Below are positions 36,784-46,149 of a stretch of 64,000 nt of DNA, in pieces. Both the position numbers and the translations under genes were made by a program. Source of the stretch: an uncultured Roseateles sp. (GTDB taxonomy: Bacteria > Pseudomonadota > Gammaproteobacteria > Burkholderiales > Burkholderiaceae_C); the NCBI RefSeq assembly GCF_913777145.1, contig NZ_CAJYPS010000023.1:286912-350911 (forward strand). The letters are read 5' to 3'. A model generated the notes under the pieces. The model was given only the letters and a program-made list of their open reading frames with translations. It was not told where the DNA came from and made no database searches. Position 1 is the first letter of the stretch. Every line of letters starts with the position of its first letter.

Positions 36784-37652
36784 GCGCGCCCGTTGAGATG
36801 CAAGAACGCGCCGTCGGCGACGACGGCAAGACGCCCTGGCTGCGCTACCTGATGCTGGGCGCCACGGCGCTGGTGATGCTCTACCCGCTGCTGTGGCTGG
36901 TGGGCGCGTCCTTCAAGAGCAACAGCGAGATCTTCGCCTCAGCCGGCTTCTGGCCCAGCCGCTTCTCGTTCGAGGCCTACGAGAAAGGCTGGAAGACCAG
37001 CACCGAATACACCTTCGCCACCTACTTCCTGAACAGCTTCCTGATCACCATCCCGCGCATCATCGTGACGGTGATCTCCTGCGTGCTGGTGGCCTACGCG
37101 TTCGCGCGCTTCGAGTTCTGGGGCAAGAAGACGCTGTTCAGCATCATGGTGGGCACCATGATGCTGCCGCTGATCGTGCTGCGGCTGCCGCAGTACCTGG
37201 TGTTCCGCGAGCTGGGCTGGCTGGACAGCTATCTGCCGCTGATCGTGCCCTCGGCCTTCGCGACCGACACCTTCTTCGTGTTCATGCTGGTGCAGTTCCT
37301 GCGCGGCATCCCGCGCGACATGGAGGAGGCCGCACTGATCGACGGCTGCAATGCGCTGCAGCTGCTCTGGCACATCATCGTGCCGCTGCTCAAGCCGGCC
37401 ATCATCAGCGTGGTGGTGTTCCAGTTCATCTGGACCATGAACGACTTCATGGGCCCACTGATCTACCTGTCCTCGGTGGAGAACTACCCCGTCAGCCTCG
37501 CACTCAAGATGAGCATAGGCGCGACCGAGGAGGTCGAGTGGTCCAACGTCATCGCGATCTCGGTGGTCGCGCTGATCCCGTCCGTCGCGGTGTTCTTCGC
37601 GGCGCAAAAGCACTTCATCGAAGGCGCCACGTCCAGTGGCGTCAAGGGCTGA
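36780..37652 (+). CDS. Carbohydrate ABC transporter permease (TogN-like)
   Basis: MalG-type; EAA loop 'MEEAALIDGCNALQLLWHIIVPLLKPAIISV'. Confidence 0.9.
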   Translation: MSAPVEMQERAVGDDGKTPWLRYLMLGATALVMLYPLLWLVGASFKSNSEIFASAGFWPSRFSFEAYEKGWKTSTEYTFATYFLNSFLITIPRIIVTVISCVLVAYAFARFEFWGKKTLFSIMVGTMMLPLIVLRLPQYLVFRELGWLDSYLPLIVPSAFATDTFFVFMLVQFLRGIPRDMEEAALIDGCNALQLLWHIIVPLLKPAIISVVVFQFIWTMNDFMGPLIYLSSVENYPVSLALKMSIGATEEVEWSNVIAISVVALIPSVAVFFAAQKHFIEGATSSGVKG

Positions 37653-37655
37653 GTC

Positions 37656-38762
37656 ATGTCTGCGGTTTCCCTGCGCAAGGTCGAGAAGACCTATCCCAAC
37701 GGTTTCAAGGCCGTGCACGGCGTCGACCTCGACGTGCGTGACGGCGAGTTCATGGTCTTCGTCGGCCCCTCGGGCTGCGCCAAGTCCACGCTGCTGCGCA
37801 TGGTCGCCGGCCTGGAGTCCATCAGCGGCGGCGAGCTGCACATCGGCGGCCGCCAGGTCAACGACCTGCCCCCGAAGGCGCGCGGCATCGCGATGGTGTT
37901 CCAGAACTACGCGCTCTACCCGCACATGACGGTCTACGACAACCTGGCCTTCGGCCTCAAGCTGGCCAAGACCGGCAAGGCCGAGCTGGACCAGCGCGTG
38001 CGCCACGCGGCACAGCTGCTGGAGATGGAGCACCTGCTGGAGCGCTACCCCAAGCAGCTCAGCGGTGGCCAGGCCCAGCGCGTGGCCGTCGGCCGGGCCA
38101 TCGTGAAGAAGCCCGAGGTTTTCCTGTTCGACGAGCCACTGTCCAACCTCGACGCCAAGCTGCGCGCCGCGATGCGCGTGCGCCTGACCGAGCTCCACCG
38201 CTCGCTGCGCGACGCCGGCCAGCCGGCCACCACCATCTACGTGACCCACGACCAGACCGAGGCCATGACCATGGGCGAGCGCATCTGCGTGCTCAAGGCC
38301 GGCGTCATCCAGCAGGTGGACACACCCACCGCGCTGTACGACCGCCCGGCTAATGCCTTTGTCGCCAGCTTCATAGGCTCGCCGGAGATGAACATCGTGA
38401 AGGCCCAGCGCCAGGGTGACGCGGTGATGCTGGGCGGCGTGCAGCTGGCGCTGCCTGCCGGCCGCTTCCAGCCCGGCGCTGACGGCCCGGTGCAGCTCGG
38501 CCTGCGGCCCGAGCACATCACGCTGGCGCCCAAGCCGGGCAGCGTCGCGGTGCAGGCCACGCTGAAGTTCTGCGAGAACATGGGGGCCGAGGTGTTCACC
38601 TATGTGGATGTCGGCGGCGTGGCCTTCAGCGCGCGCCTGCCGGCCGAGGACGGCTGCGCGCTGACCCGCCTGCCGCGCGGCACGGCGCTGACGCTGCACT
38701 TCCAGATGGCCCAAGCCCACCTCTTCGTGGCCGACGACCACGGCGCGAGTCTGCTGGCATGA
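37656..38762 (+). CDS. ABC transporter ATP-binding protein (UgpC/TogA-like)
   Basis: Walker A 'GPSGCAKSTLL', 'LSGGQAQRVAVGRAIVKKPEVFLFDEPLSNLDAKLR'. Confidence 0.93.
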   Translation: MSAVSLRKVEKTYPNGFKAVHGVDLDVRDGEFMVFVGPSGCAKSTLLRMVAGLESISGGELHIGGRQVNDLPPKARGIAMVFQNYALYPHMTVYDNLAFGLKLAKTGKAELDQRVRHAAQLLEMEHLLERYPKQLSGGQAQRVAVGRAIVKKPEVFLFDEPLSNLDAKLRAAMRVRLTELHRSLRDAGQPATTIYVTHDQTEAMTMGERICVLKAGVIQQVDTPTALYDRPANAFVASFIGSPEMNIVKAQRQGDAVMLGGVQLALPAGRFQPGADGPVQLGLRPEHITLAPKPGSVAVQATLKFCENMGAEVFTYVDVGGVAFSARLPAEDGCALTRLPRGTALTLHFQMAQAHLFVADDHGASLLA

Positions 38763-40102
38763 ACAAGCCCGCCTCGCCCACCCCGCCCTCGCTCGACGAG
38801 GCGCCCGCCGCCGCGGGCGGTCTGAGCCGCCGCGGCTTCATCGCCGGCGCCGGCGCGCTGGCTGCGCCCTGGGTCCATGCCGAGTCCCGGCCGCTGCGCT
38901 TCGCCTGGTGGGGCGGCGCGGCCCGCCACCAGGCGACGCTGGCCGCGATACGCGTGTTCGAACAACGCCAGGGCATCAAGGTCAAGGCCGAGTACATGGG
39001 CTTCGGCGGCTACCTGGAGCGGCTCACCACGCAGATCGCCGGCCGCTCAGAGCCCGACCTGATGCAGATCAACTGGGCCTGGCTGGCCATGTTCAGCAAG
39101 CGCGGCAATGGCTTCGTGGACCTGAACACCCAGGCCCGGGAACTGGCACTGGACCAGTTCAGCGAGGACGACCTCGCCTACGGTCGCGCGGCCGGCAAGC
39201 TCAATGCACTGCCCGCCTCGTTCACCGCACGGGTCTTCCTGTGGAACGAGAGCGCCTTCCAGCGCGCCGGCCTGCCGCTGCCGCAGACCTGGGACGAACT
39301 GTTCGCCGCCGGGGCCGCGTTCCGCTCGCGCCTGGGCGACGGCGCCTTTCCGCTGGACGGCGAGCTCTACGACATGATCCTGCTGTCGCAGAGCTTCATC
39401 CAGCAAAAGCACGGCACGCCCTTCGTGGACCCGGACACGCGCCGCATCGCGATGAGCGTGTCCACCGCCCACGACTGGGTGCGCACCTACCGCCGCCTGG
39501 TGGACACCCATGTGGCCACGCCGCTGCCGCTGCGCGCCTCGCTGGGCGGCGCCGAAAAGCCCACCGAGCAGCAGCCCGACTGGGTGGCCGGCCGCTGGGC
39601 GGGCAACTACACCTGGGACTCGGTGATCGGCCTGCGCGCATCCACGCTGCCCAAGAGCGAGAAGCTGGCGCTGGGTGACTTCCCGCTGCTGCCGGGCAGC
39701 ACGGACAGCGGCCTGTTCGGCCGCCCCTCGGTGATGTTCGCGCTGGGCCGCAACGGCCGCCAGCCCGAGCTGGCCGCGCGGCTGCTGAACTTCCTGCTGA
39801 CCGACCCCGAGGCCGCCCGCATCCTCGGGCGCACCCGCGGCCTGCCCAGCGCCCGCGGCTCGCTGGCCGTGCTGCAGAGCACCGGCACGCTGCCACCGCT
39901 GGAGCTGGCCGCGCACGACCAGATCCAGGCCCAGCGCGAGGCCGGCCGCCTGCGGCGCCCGGCGCCGCTGTTCGAGCACGCCCGCTTCCAGAAATTCATG
40001 CGCGAGGTCTTCGAGACCGTCGCCTACGGCAAGACCACCGACGCGGAAGCCGCGCGTCGCCTGGTCGACGAAGGCAACGCGCTGCTGCAACGCATCCAGT
40101 AA
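38759..40102 (+). CDS. ABC transporter substrate-binding protein (TogB-like)
   Basis: Tat-like signal 'LSRRGFIAGAGALAAPWVHA', 'LRFAWWGGAARHQATLAAIRVFEQRQGIKVKAEYMGFGGYLERLTTQIAG'. Confidence 0.92.
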   Translation: MNKPASPTPPSLDEAPAAAGGLSRRGFIAGAGALAAPWVHAESRPLRFAWWGGAARHQATLAAIRVFEQRQGIKVKAEYMGFGGYLERLTTQIAGRSEPDLMQINWAWLAMFSKRGNGFVDLNTQARELALDQFSEDDLAYGRAAGKLNALPASFTARVFLWNESAFQRAGLPLPQTWDELFAAGAAFRSRLGDGAFPLDGELYDMILLSQSFIQQKHGTPFVDPDTRRIAMSVSTAHDWVRTYRRLVDTHVATPLPLRASLGGAEKPTEQQPDWVAGRWAGNYTWDSVIGLRASTLPKSEKLALGDFPLLPGSTDSGLFGRPSVMFALGRNGRQPELAARLLNFLLTDPEAARILGRTRGLPSARGSLAVLQSTGTLPPLELAAHDQIQAQREAGRLRRPAPLFEHARFQKFMREVFETVAYGKTTDAEAARRLVDEGNALLQRIQ

Positions 40103-40110
40103 GGCAAGCC

Positions 40111-41268
40111 ATGAAGGCCACCGAACGACAGTTCCAGTTCGTCACCCACGAGGACCGCGACACCGGCGCCCGCGTGACCCGGCTCACGCCGCTGAGCCAC
40201 ACCTGCCACCGCAACTACTTCTATCAGAAGTGCTTCACGAACGACGGCAGCAAGCTGCTGTTCGCCGGCGAGTTTGGGCCCCAGCCCAGCCCGAACTGGA
40301 ACTACCACCTGCTGGACCTGCAGACCCAGACCGCGGTGCAACTCACCGAGGGCGCCCGCGAGAACAGCTTCGGCGGCTTCCTGAGCCCCGACGACCGCTT
40401 GCTGTACTTCGTGCGCGGCGACCGCCAGCTCATACGACTGGAACTCGCCACGCTGAAGGAAGAGGTGGCCTACGTCGTGCCCGAGGGCTGGGTGGGCTAT
40501 GGCACCTGGGTCAGCAACAGCAGTTGCACCAAGATGGTCGGCATCGAGATCGCCGCCGAGGACTGGTTCCCGCTGAACACCTGGCAGCGCTTCAACGAGA
40601 TGTTCCACAAGAAGCCGCTGTGCCGGCTGTTCAGCGTGGACCTGGCCACGGGTGCGCGCACGGTCATCCTGGAGCAGCGCGGCTGGCTGGGCCACCCGCA
40701 GTACCGGCCCTTCGACGACCACACGGTGGCCTACTGCCACGAGGGCCCGCACGATCTGATCGACGCGCGCATGTGGTTCATCAACGAAGACGGCACGAAC
40801 CGCCGCTGCGGCAAGGCGCATGACAAGGGCGAGAGCTGCACCCACGAGTTCTGGGTGCCGGACGGCAGCGCGATGATCTACGTCAGCTACCGCCACGATT
40901 CGCCGGAGCGCTGGATCTGCCGCCTGGACCCGGTCACGCTGCAGAACCGCGTGCTGATGAGCATGCCGCCCTGCTCCCACCTGATGAGCAACCACGACGG
41001 CTCGCTGATCGTCGGTGACGGCTGCGGCAAGGCCAGCGGCGATGCGTCCGCCAGCAACGAGATGCTGACCGGCGACCCCTATCTGCATCTGTTCGACCTC
41101 AGAGACGGCACGCACCGGCCCATTGCCCGCCACGACAGCAGCTGGGGCGTCTACAAGGACAGCCGCCAGGTCACCCACCCCCACCCCAGCTTCACGCCCG
41201 ACGAGAAGCAGGTGCTCTACAGCTGCGACGCCGAAGGCGAACCGGCGCTCTACCTGGCCACGCTTTGA
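40111..41268 (+). CDS. ogl: Oligogalacturonate lyase (PL22)
   Basis: 'TRLTPLSHTCHRNYFYQKCFTNDGSKLLFAGEF', 'YCHEGPHDLIDARMWFINEDG', 'GESCTHEFWVPDG'. Confidence 0.95.
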   Translation: MKATERQFQFVTHEDRDTGARVTRLTPLSHTCHRNYFYQKCFTNDGSKLLFAGEFGPQPSPNWNYHLLDLQTQTAVQLTEGARENSFGGFLSPDDRLLYFVRGDRQLIRLELATLKEEVAYVVPEGWVGYGTWVSNSSCTKMVGIEIAAEDWFPLNTWQRFNEMFHKKPLCRLFSVDLATGARTVILEQRGWLGHPQYRPFDDHTVAYCHEGPHDLIDARMWFINEDGTNRRCGKAHDKGESCTHEFWVPDGSAMIYVSYRHDSPERWICRLDPVTLQNRVLMSMPPCSHLMSNHDGSLIVGDGCGKASGDASASNEMLTGDPYLHLFDLRDGTHRPIARHDSSWGVYKDSRQVTHPHPSFTPDEKQVLYSCDAEGEPALYLATL

Positions 41269-42410
41269 GCCCACGCCTGGCCGGCCCGCTGATGGCCCTG
41301 CTGCTGACGGCCGCGCCCGCCTGGGGCACGACCCGGCCCCAGCTCGCCGACGCCCAGGCCGCCCACCACACCGAGGCCACCTACCTGGGCGACTGGCAGC
41401 CGTTGTCGGCGCAAGACCTGGCCCGGCTGGCGCAACAGGCACCGGACTTTGTCGTGCGGCCGGGCGAGTCCGTGCAGGCCGCGGTGGACCGCGTGCCCGC
41501 CGCCGGCAGCGGCCCGGCCGGCAAGCGCTGGCTGATACGCCTGGCTCCCGGCCTCTACCGCGGGCCTCTGTGCCTGCAAGACAAGGCGCCGCTGGCGCTG
41601 CTGGGTGAGCCAGGCCGGCCCGAGGCCGTGCGCCTGGTGGACGGCCGCTACAACGCGCAGCCCCTGCCGCCCGGCCGGCCCGCCCACCCCTGCCTGCCAG
41701 CCAGCGTCGGCGCCGCCACCCACGGCACGGCCGGCAGCAGCAGCGTGATCGTGGACACGCAAGACATGGTGCTGGCCCACCTCAGCATCGTCAACGACGC
41801 GCTGGACGGCGTGCGCGCCGGCCAGGGCTATCCGGCCGGCGCGGGCGAGACCGGCGGCGCCCAGGCGGTGGCACTGACGCTGGCCGGCGACCGCCTGCTG
41901 CTGCACGAGGTGCAGCTGTGGGGCCACCAGGACACGCTGTACGCACGCCGCGGCCACACGCCCGGCCCGGCCCGGCAGCTGCTGCGCGACAGCCTGGTCG
42001 CCGGCGATGTGGACTATGTGTTTGGCGACGCGACGCTGGTCATCCGCCACAGCACGCTGCTGGCTCGCGCGGGCCGACGCGCCCCCGGCGAAGGCAGCAT
42101 CACGCTGGCGCCCAGCACCGCGGCGGGCCAGGGTCAGGGCTTGCTCGTGACCCACAGCCGCTGGCTGGCCGAGCCCGGCGTGCCGCCCGCCAGCGTCGCG
42201 CTGGGGCGGGCCTGGGACGCCGGCGTCAAGCCCGGCAGCTGGCAGGCCGGCACCAGCCCCAACGGCCTGGCCGTGGTGCGCGACTGCGAGCTGGGCGCCC
42301 ACCTCAAGGCCTGGGGCGCCAGCACGGCGCGCCGCCCCTTCGCCGCCGACGGCGAGGCGGCCAACCGCCTGTTCGAGTACCGCAACACCGGCCCTGGAGC
42401 CCTGCGATGA
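41265..42410 (+). CDS. Pectinesterase (CE8)
   Basis: 'LWGHQDTLYARRG', 'SLVAGDVDYVFGDATLVI', 'LGRAWDAG'. Confidence 0.9.
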   Translation: MSPRLAGPLMALLLTAAPAWGTTRPQLADAQAAHHTEATYLGDWQPLSAQDLARLAQQAPDFVVRPGESVQAAVDRVPAAGSGPAGKRWLIRLAPGLYRGPLCLQDKAPLALLGEPGRPEAVRLVDGRYNAQPLPPGRPAHPCLPASVGAATHGTAGSSSVIVDTQDMVLAHLSIVNDALDGVRAGQGYPAGAGETGGAQAVALTLAGDRLLLHEVQLWGHQDTLYARRGHTPGPARQLLRDSLVAGDVDYVFGDATLVIRHSTLLARAGRRAPGEGSITLAPSTAAGQGQGLLVTHSRWLAEPGVPPASVALGRAWDAGVKPGSWQAGTSPNGLAVVRDCELGAHLKAWGASTARRPFAADGEAANRLFEYRNTGPGALR

Positions 42411-43708
42411 CCCTGTCCCGCCGCCGCTGGCTGCAACACGGCGCCCTGCTGGGCGCACCCGGCTGGCTGGCCGGCTGTGCCGCGCCCAACGCCCTCACAA
42501 CTCAGGCAGACGGCCCGCTGGGCTGGGCCGCGGTGGGCGCCACCACCGGCGGCCTGGGCGCGCGGCCCGAGCACATCCTGGACATCCACGACCGCGCCGG
42601 CCTGGACGCCGCGCTGGCGCTGGGCGATGTGCCCAAGATCCTGCGGGTGCACCGCCGCATCGACCTGTGCACCGACGCCCAGGGCCGCCGCGTGGAGGCC
42701 CAGGCCTTCCGCGACCCGGCCTACGACGAGGCCGCGTTCGACCGCGCCTACGACCCCGCCACCTGGGGCCGGGCCGACCCCAGCGGCCCGCTGGAGGAGG
42801 CGCGCCGGCGCTCGCAGCGCCGCCAGGCCGAGCGCGTGGTGGTGCGCCTGCCGTCCAACACCACGCTGCTAGGGGTGACGCCGGACGCCGGCTTCGAGCG
42901 CGGCATGCTGCTGCTGGAGCGCGTGTCCAACCTGGTGATCCGCGACCTCAGCTTCTCGGACGCCTACGACCATTTCCCCGAATGGCAGCCGCGCGACAAC
43001 GGCCACGGCGAATGGAACTCGGAGTACGACACGCTGTCGCTGCGCTTTGCGCAGCGGGTGTGGGTGGACCATTGCCATTTCGATGACGGCCGCCGGCCCG
43101 ATGCGCAGGAGCCCATGCGCCTGGGCCAGCGCGTGCAGCATCACGACGGCCTGCTGGACATCACGCGCCAGAGCGACCTGGTGACCGTGTCCTGGAGCCG
43201 CTTCACGCAGCACGACAAGACCATGCTGATAGGCGCGGGCGACGGCCAGGTGGCCGACACCGGCCATCTGCGTGTGACGCTGCACCACAACCATTTCCAC
43301 GGCTGCCACGAGCGCACGCCGCGGGTGCGCTTCGGCCGCGTGCACGTGGTGGCCAATCTGTTCAGCGCGAACCGCGCCGAGGACTTCGGCTACTCGCTGG
43401 GCCTGGGTCAGGGATCGCGGCTGATCAGCGAACACAACCGCTGGGAACTGCCCGAGGGTCTGGGCGCCGACCGCCTGGTGCGCATGCTCAAGGGTCAGGT
43501 CTTCAGCGATCGCGGCAGCCGCCTCAACGGCCGGCCGGTGGACCTGCGCGCCGCCTGGCAGGCCCGGCACCCGGAGCAGCCGCTGTCCGCCGACGTGGGC
43601 TGGCGGCCCGATGAACACTACGACACCGCCGCGCTGCAGCCGCGTGACCCCGACGCACTGGCCGGCCAGATACGCCAGGGCGCCGGGCCACGCCCGCGCC
43701 GCGCTTGA
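42407..43708 (+). CDS. Pectate lyase (PL1), putative lipoprotein
   Basis: Lipobox-like 'LAGCAA'; 'NTTLLGVTPDAGFERGMLLLERVSNLVIRDLSF', 'RFTQHDKTMLIGAGDG', 'TPRVRFGRVHVVANLF'. Confidence 0.92.
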   Translation: MTLSRRRWLQHGALLGAPGWLAGCAAPNALTTQADGPLGWAAVGATTGGLGARPEHILDIHDRAGLDAALALGDVPKILRVHRRIDLCTDAQGRRVEAQAFRDPAYDEAAFDRAYDPATWGRADPSGPLEEARRRSQRRQAERVVVRLPSNTTLLGVTPDAGFERGMLLLERVSNLVIRDLSFSDAYDHFPEWQPRDNGHGEWNSEYDTLSLRFAQRVWVDHCHFDDGRRPDAQEPMRLGQRVQHHDGLLDITRQSDLVTVSWSRFTQHDKTMLIGAGDGQVADTGHLRVTLHHNHFHGCHERTPRVRFGRVHVVANLFSANRAEDFGYSLGLGQGSRLISEHNRWELPEGLGADRLVRMLKGQVFSDRGSRLNGRPVDLRAAWQARHPEQPLSADVGWRPDEHYDTAALQPRDPDALAGQIRQGAGPRPRRA

Positions 43709-43756
43709 GCCACAATCTCCGCACAGTCGAAACGCCCGACCGAAAGAATCGAAACA

Positions 43757-44557
43757 ATGGACGAAGACATAGGCGACTCCAAGCAGCCCGAATCGGTCGC
43801 CGCGGTGCTGAAGGTGTTCGCCATCCTGAACGCGCTGGGCGAACGCAATGACATCGGTATCACCGATCTCTCGGTGCGCCTCGCCATGCCCAAGGCCACG
43901 GTCTACCGCTTCCTGCAGACCATGAAGGGCCTGGGCTATGTGCGCCAGGAGGCGGACAGCGAGCGCTACAGCCTGGCGATGCGCATGTTCGAGCTGGGCG
44001 CGCGCGCCCTGCCCTCGCCCGAGCTGATCGACGTGGCCAAGCACCCCATGCAGATGCTGGCCGACGCGACCGGCGAGACCGTGCACCTGGGCAGCCTGAT
44101 CGACAGCGAGATCATCTACATCCACAAGGTGGACTCGCGCCACATGCTGGGCATGTACTCACGCATAGGCCGGCGTGCGCCGCTGCACTGCACCGCCATC
44201 GGCAAGGTGCTGATGGCCTGGGAGCATCCCGAGCGCCGCGACCGCATCCTGGACGGGGCCCGCTTCGAACGCTTCCGCGACAAGACCATCACCGACCGCT
44301 CCGCCTTCCTGGCCGAGCTGGCCACGGTGAAGGCGCAGGGCTATGGCGAGGACCGCGAGGAGTTCGACGACCACATCCGCTGCCTGGGCGTGCCCATCTT
44401 CGACCGCCTGGGCCTGCCCATCGCGGGCATGAGCGTGTCCTTCCCCACCTTCCGCTTCGACGAGGCGCAGGCGCCGTCCGTGGTCAAGCTGCTGCAGGAT
44501 GCGGGGCGCAGCATCTCCGCGCAGCTGGGCTGCACGCAGTACCCGCCGGCCGGCTGA
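43757..44557 (+). CDS. IclR family transcriptional regulator (KdgR candidate)
   Basis: 'ESVAAVLKVFAILNALGERNDIGITDLSVRLAMPKATVYRFLQTMKGLGYV', 'GRRAPLHCTAIGKVLMA'. Confidence 0.9.
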   Translation: MDEDIGDSKQPESVAAVLKVFAILNALGERNDIGITDLSVRLAMPKATVYRFLQTMKGLGYVRQEADSERYSLAMRMFELGARALPSPELIDVAKHPMQMLADATGETVHLGSLIDSEIIYIHKVDSRHMLGMYSRIGRRAPLHCTAIGKVLMAWEHPERRDRILDGARFERFRDKTITDRSAFLAELATVKAQGYGEDREEFDDHIRCLGVPIFDRLGLPIAGMSVSFPTFRFDEAQAPSVVKLLQDAGRSISAQLGCTQYPPAG

Positions 44558-44643
44558 CACCGGCCCGGCTGTCACGCCTGGGACGAACCGGGCGCGCGGC
44601 TGGTGCTTCAATCGCGGCAGTCGCACAACCCGACAATGCCGCC

Positions 44644-45663
44644 ATGACACAAAGCAACCACCAGATCCTGCTCGCGTCCCGCCCCACCGGCGAGGTCACG
44701 CCCGACAACTTCCGCCTGGTCGAGACGCCGCTGGCGCCGCTGGCCGACGGCCAGGTGCGCGTGCGCAACCATTTCCTGAGCCTGGACCCCTACATGCGGG
44801 GCCGCATGAACGACAGCAAGAGCTACGCCGCGTCGCAGCCGCTGAACGAGGTCATGATAGGCGGCACCGTGGGCGAGGTGATCGAGTCCCGCAACGCGCA
44901 TTTCGCGGTCGGCGACCGGGTCGTCGGCATGGGCGGCTGGCAGGAGTTCTTCACGGTGGACGCCACGCAGCGCGGCGTGCTGCAGAAGGTGGACACGACG
45001 CACATCCCGCTGTCGGCCTACCTGGGCGCCGTGGGCATGCCCGGCGTGACCGCCTGGTACGGCCTGGTGAAGATCATCAACCCCAAGGCCGGCGAGACCA
45101 TCGTCGTCAGCGCCGCGAGCGGCGCGGTCGGCTCGGCCGTGGGCCAGCTGGCCAAGGCCCGCGGCGCGCGCGCGGTGGGCATTGCCGGCGGCGCCAACAA
45201 GTGCCGCTACGTGGTCGAGGAACTGGGCTTCGACGCCTGCATAGACTACAAGCAGCATGGCGACACCCGCTCGCTGTCGGCCGCGCTGAAGGCCGAATGC
45301 CCCAATGGCATAGACGGCTACTTCGAGAACGTGGGCGGCTACATCCTGGACGCGGTGCTGCTGCGCGCCAATGCCTTCAGCCGCGTCGCCATGTGCGGCA
45401 TGATTTCCGGCTACGACGGCCAGCCCATCCCCATGGCCGCGCCCCAGCTCATCCTGGTGAACCGCATGAAGGTCGAGGGCTTCATCGTGTCCGAGCACAT
45501 GGAGGTCTGGCCCGAGGCGCTGAAGGAGCTGGGCGGCCTGGTCGCCACCGGCAAGCTCAAGTACCGCGAGACCATGGCCCAGGGCCTGGCCGCCGCGCCC
45601 GAGGCCTTCATGGGCCTGCTCAAGGGCCGCAACTTCGGCAAGCAGCTGGTGAAGCTGGTCTGA
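44644..45663 (+). CDS. NADP-dependent oxidoreductase (MDR, CurA/leukotriene B4 dehydrogenase-like)
   Basis: 'FLSLDPYMRGRMNDSKSYA', 'VVSAASGAVGSAVGQLAK', 'GFDACIDYK'. Confidence 0.92.
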   Translation: MTQSNHQILLASRPTGEVTPDNFRLVETPLAPLADGQVRVRNHFLSLDPYMRGRMNDSKSYAASQPLNEVMIGGTVGEVIESRNAHFAVGDRVVGMGGWQEFFTVDATQRGVLQKVDTTHIPLSAYLGAVGMPGVTAWYGLVKIINPKAGETIVVSAASGAVGSAVGQLAKARGARAVGIAGGANKCRYVVEELGFDACIDYKQHGDTRSLSAALKAECPNGIDGYFENVGGYILDAVLLRANAFSRVAMCGMISGYDGQPIPMAAPQLILVNRMKVEGFIVSEHMEVWPEALKELGGLVATGKLKYRETMAQGLAAAPEAFMGLLKGRNFGKQLVKLV

Positions 45664-46124
45664 TGGCGAGCGTGACCCGCTGGACCTGCCAGCCCTTTGA
45701 CGACCTGAGCCCGCGCACGCTGTACGCGCTGCTGGCGCTGCGCACCGAGGTCTTCGTCATCGAACAGAACTGCGTGTTCCAGGACATGGACGGCCTGGAC
45801 CTGCACGCCCAGCACCTGCTGGGCTGGGCCGAGGACGGCCGCCTGGCCGCCTGCGCCCGCCTGCTGCCGGCCGGCGTGAAGGCGCCCGAGGTGGTGATAG
45901 GCCGCGTGATCACCGCACCCTGGGCGCGTGGCGCCGGCCAGGGCCATGCGCTGATGCGTGAGGCGCTGGCGCAGTGCGAGCGCCTGTGGCCGGGCCAGCC
46001 CATCACGCTGCACGCGCAAGCGCGGCTGGAGGCCTACTACCGCCAGCACGGCTTCACGCCGGTGGGCCAGCCCTATATCGAAGACGGCATTCCGCACATC
46101 GAGATGAGCAACCGGCCGCTATGA
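45663..46124 (+). CDS. elaA: GNAT family acetyltransferase ElaA
   Basis: 'FDDLSPRTLYALLALRTEVFVIEQNCVFQDMDGLD', 'YYRQHGFTPVGQPYIEDGIPHIEM'. Confidence 0.9.
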   Translation: MASVTRWTCQPFDDLSPRTLYALLALRTEVFVIEQNCVFQDMDGLDLHAQHLLGWAEDGRLAACARLLPAGVKAPEVVIGRVITAPWARGAGQGHALMREALAQCERLWPGQPITLHAQARLEAYYRQHGFTPVGQPYIEDGIPHIEMSNRPL

Positions 46125-46149
46125 GCCGGCTCAAAAACAGGAGACAAGC

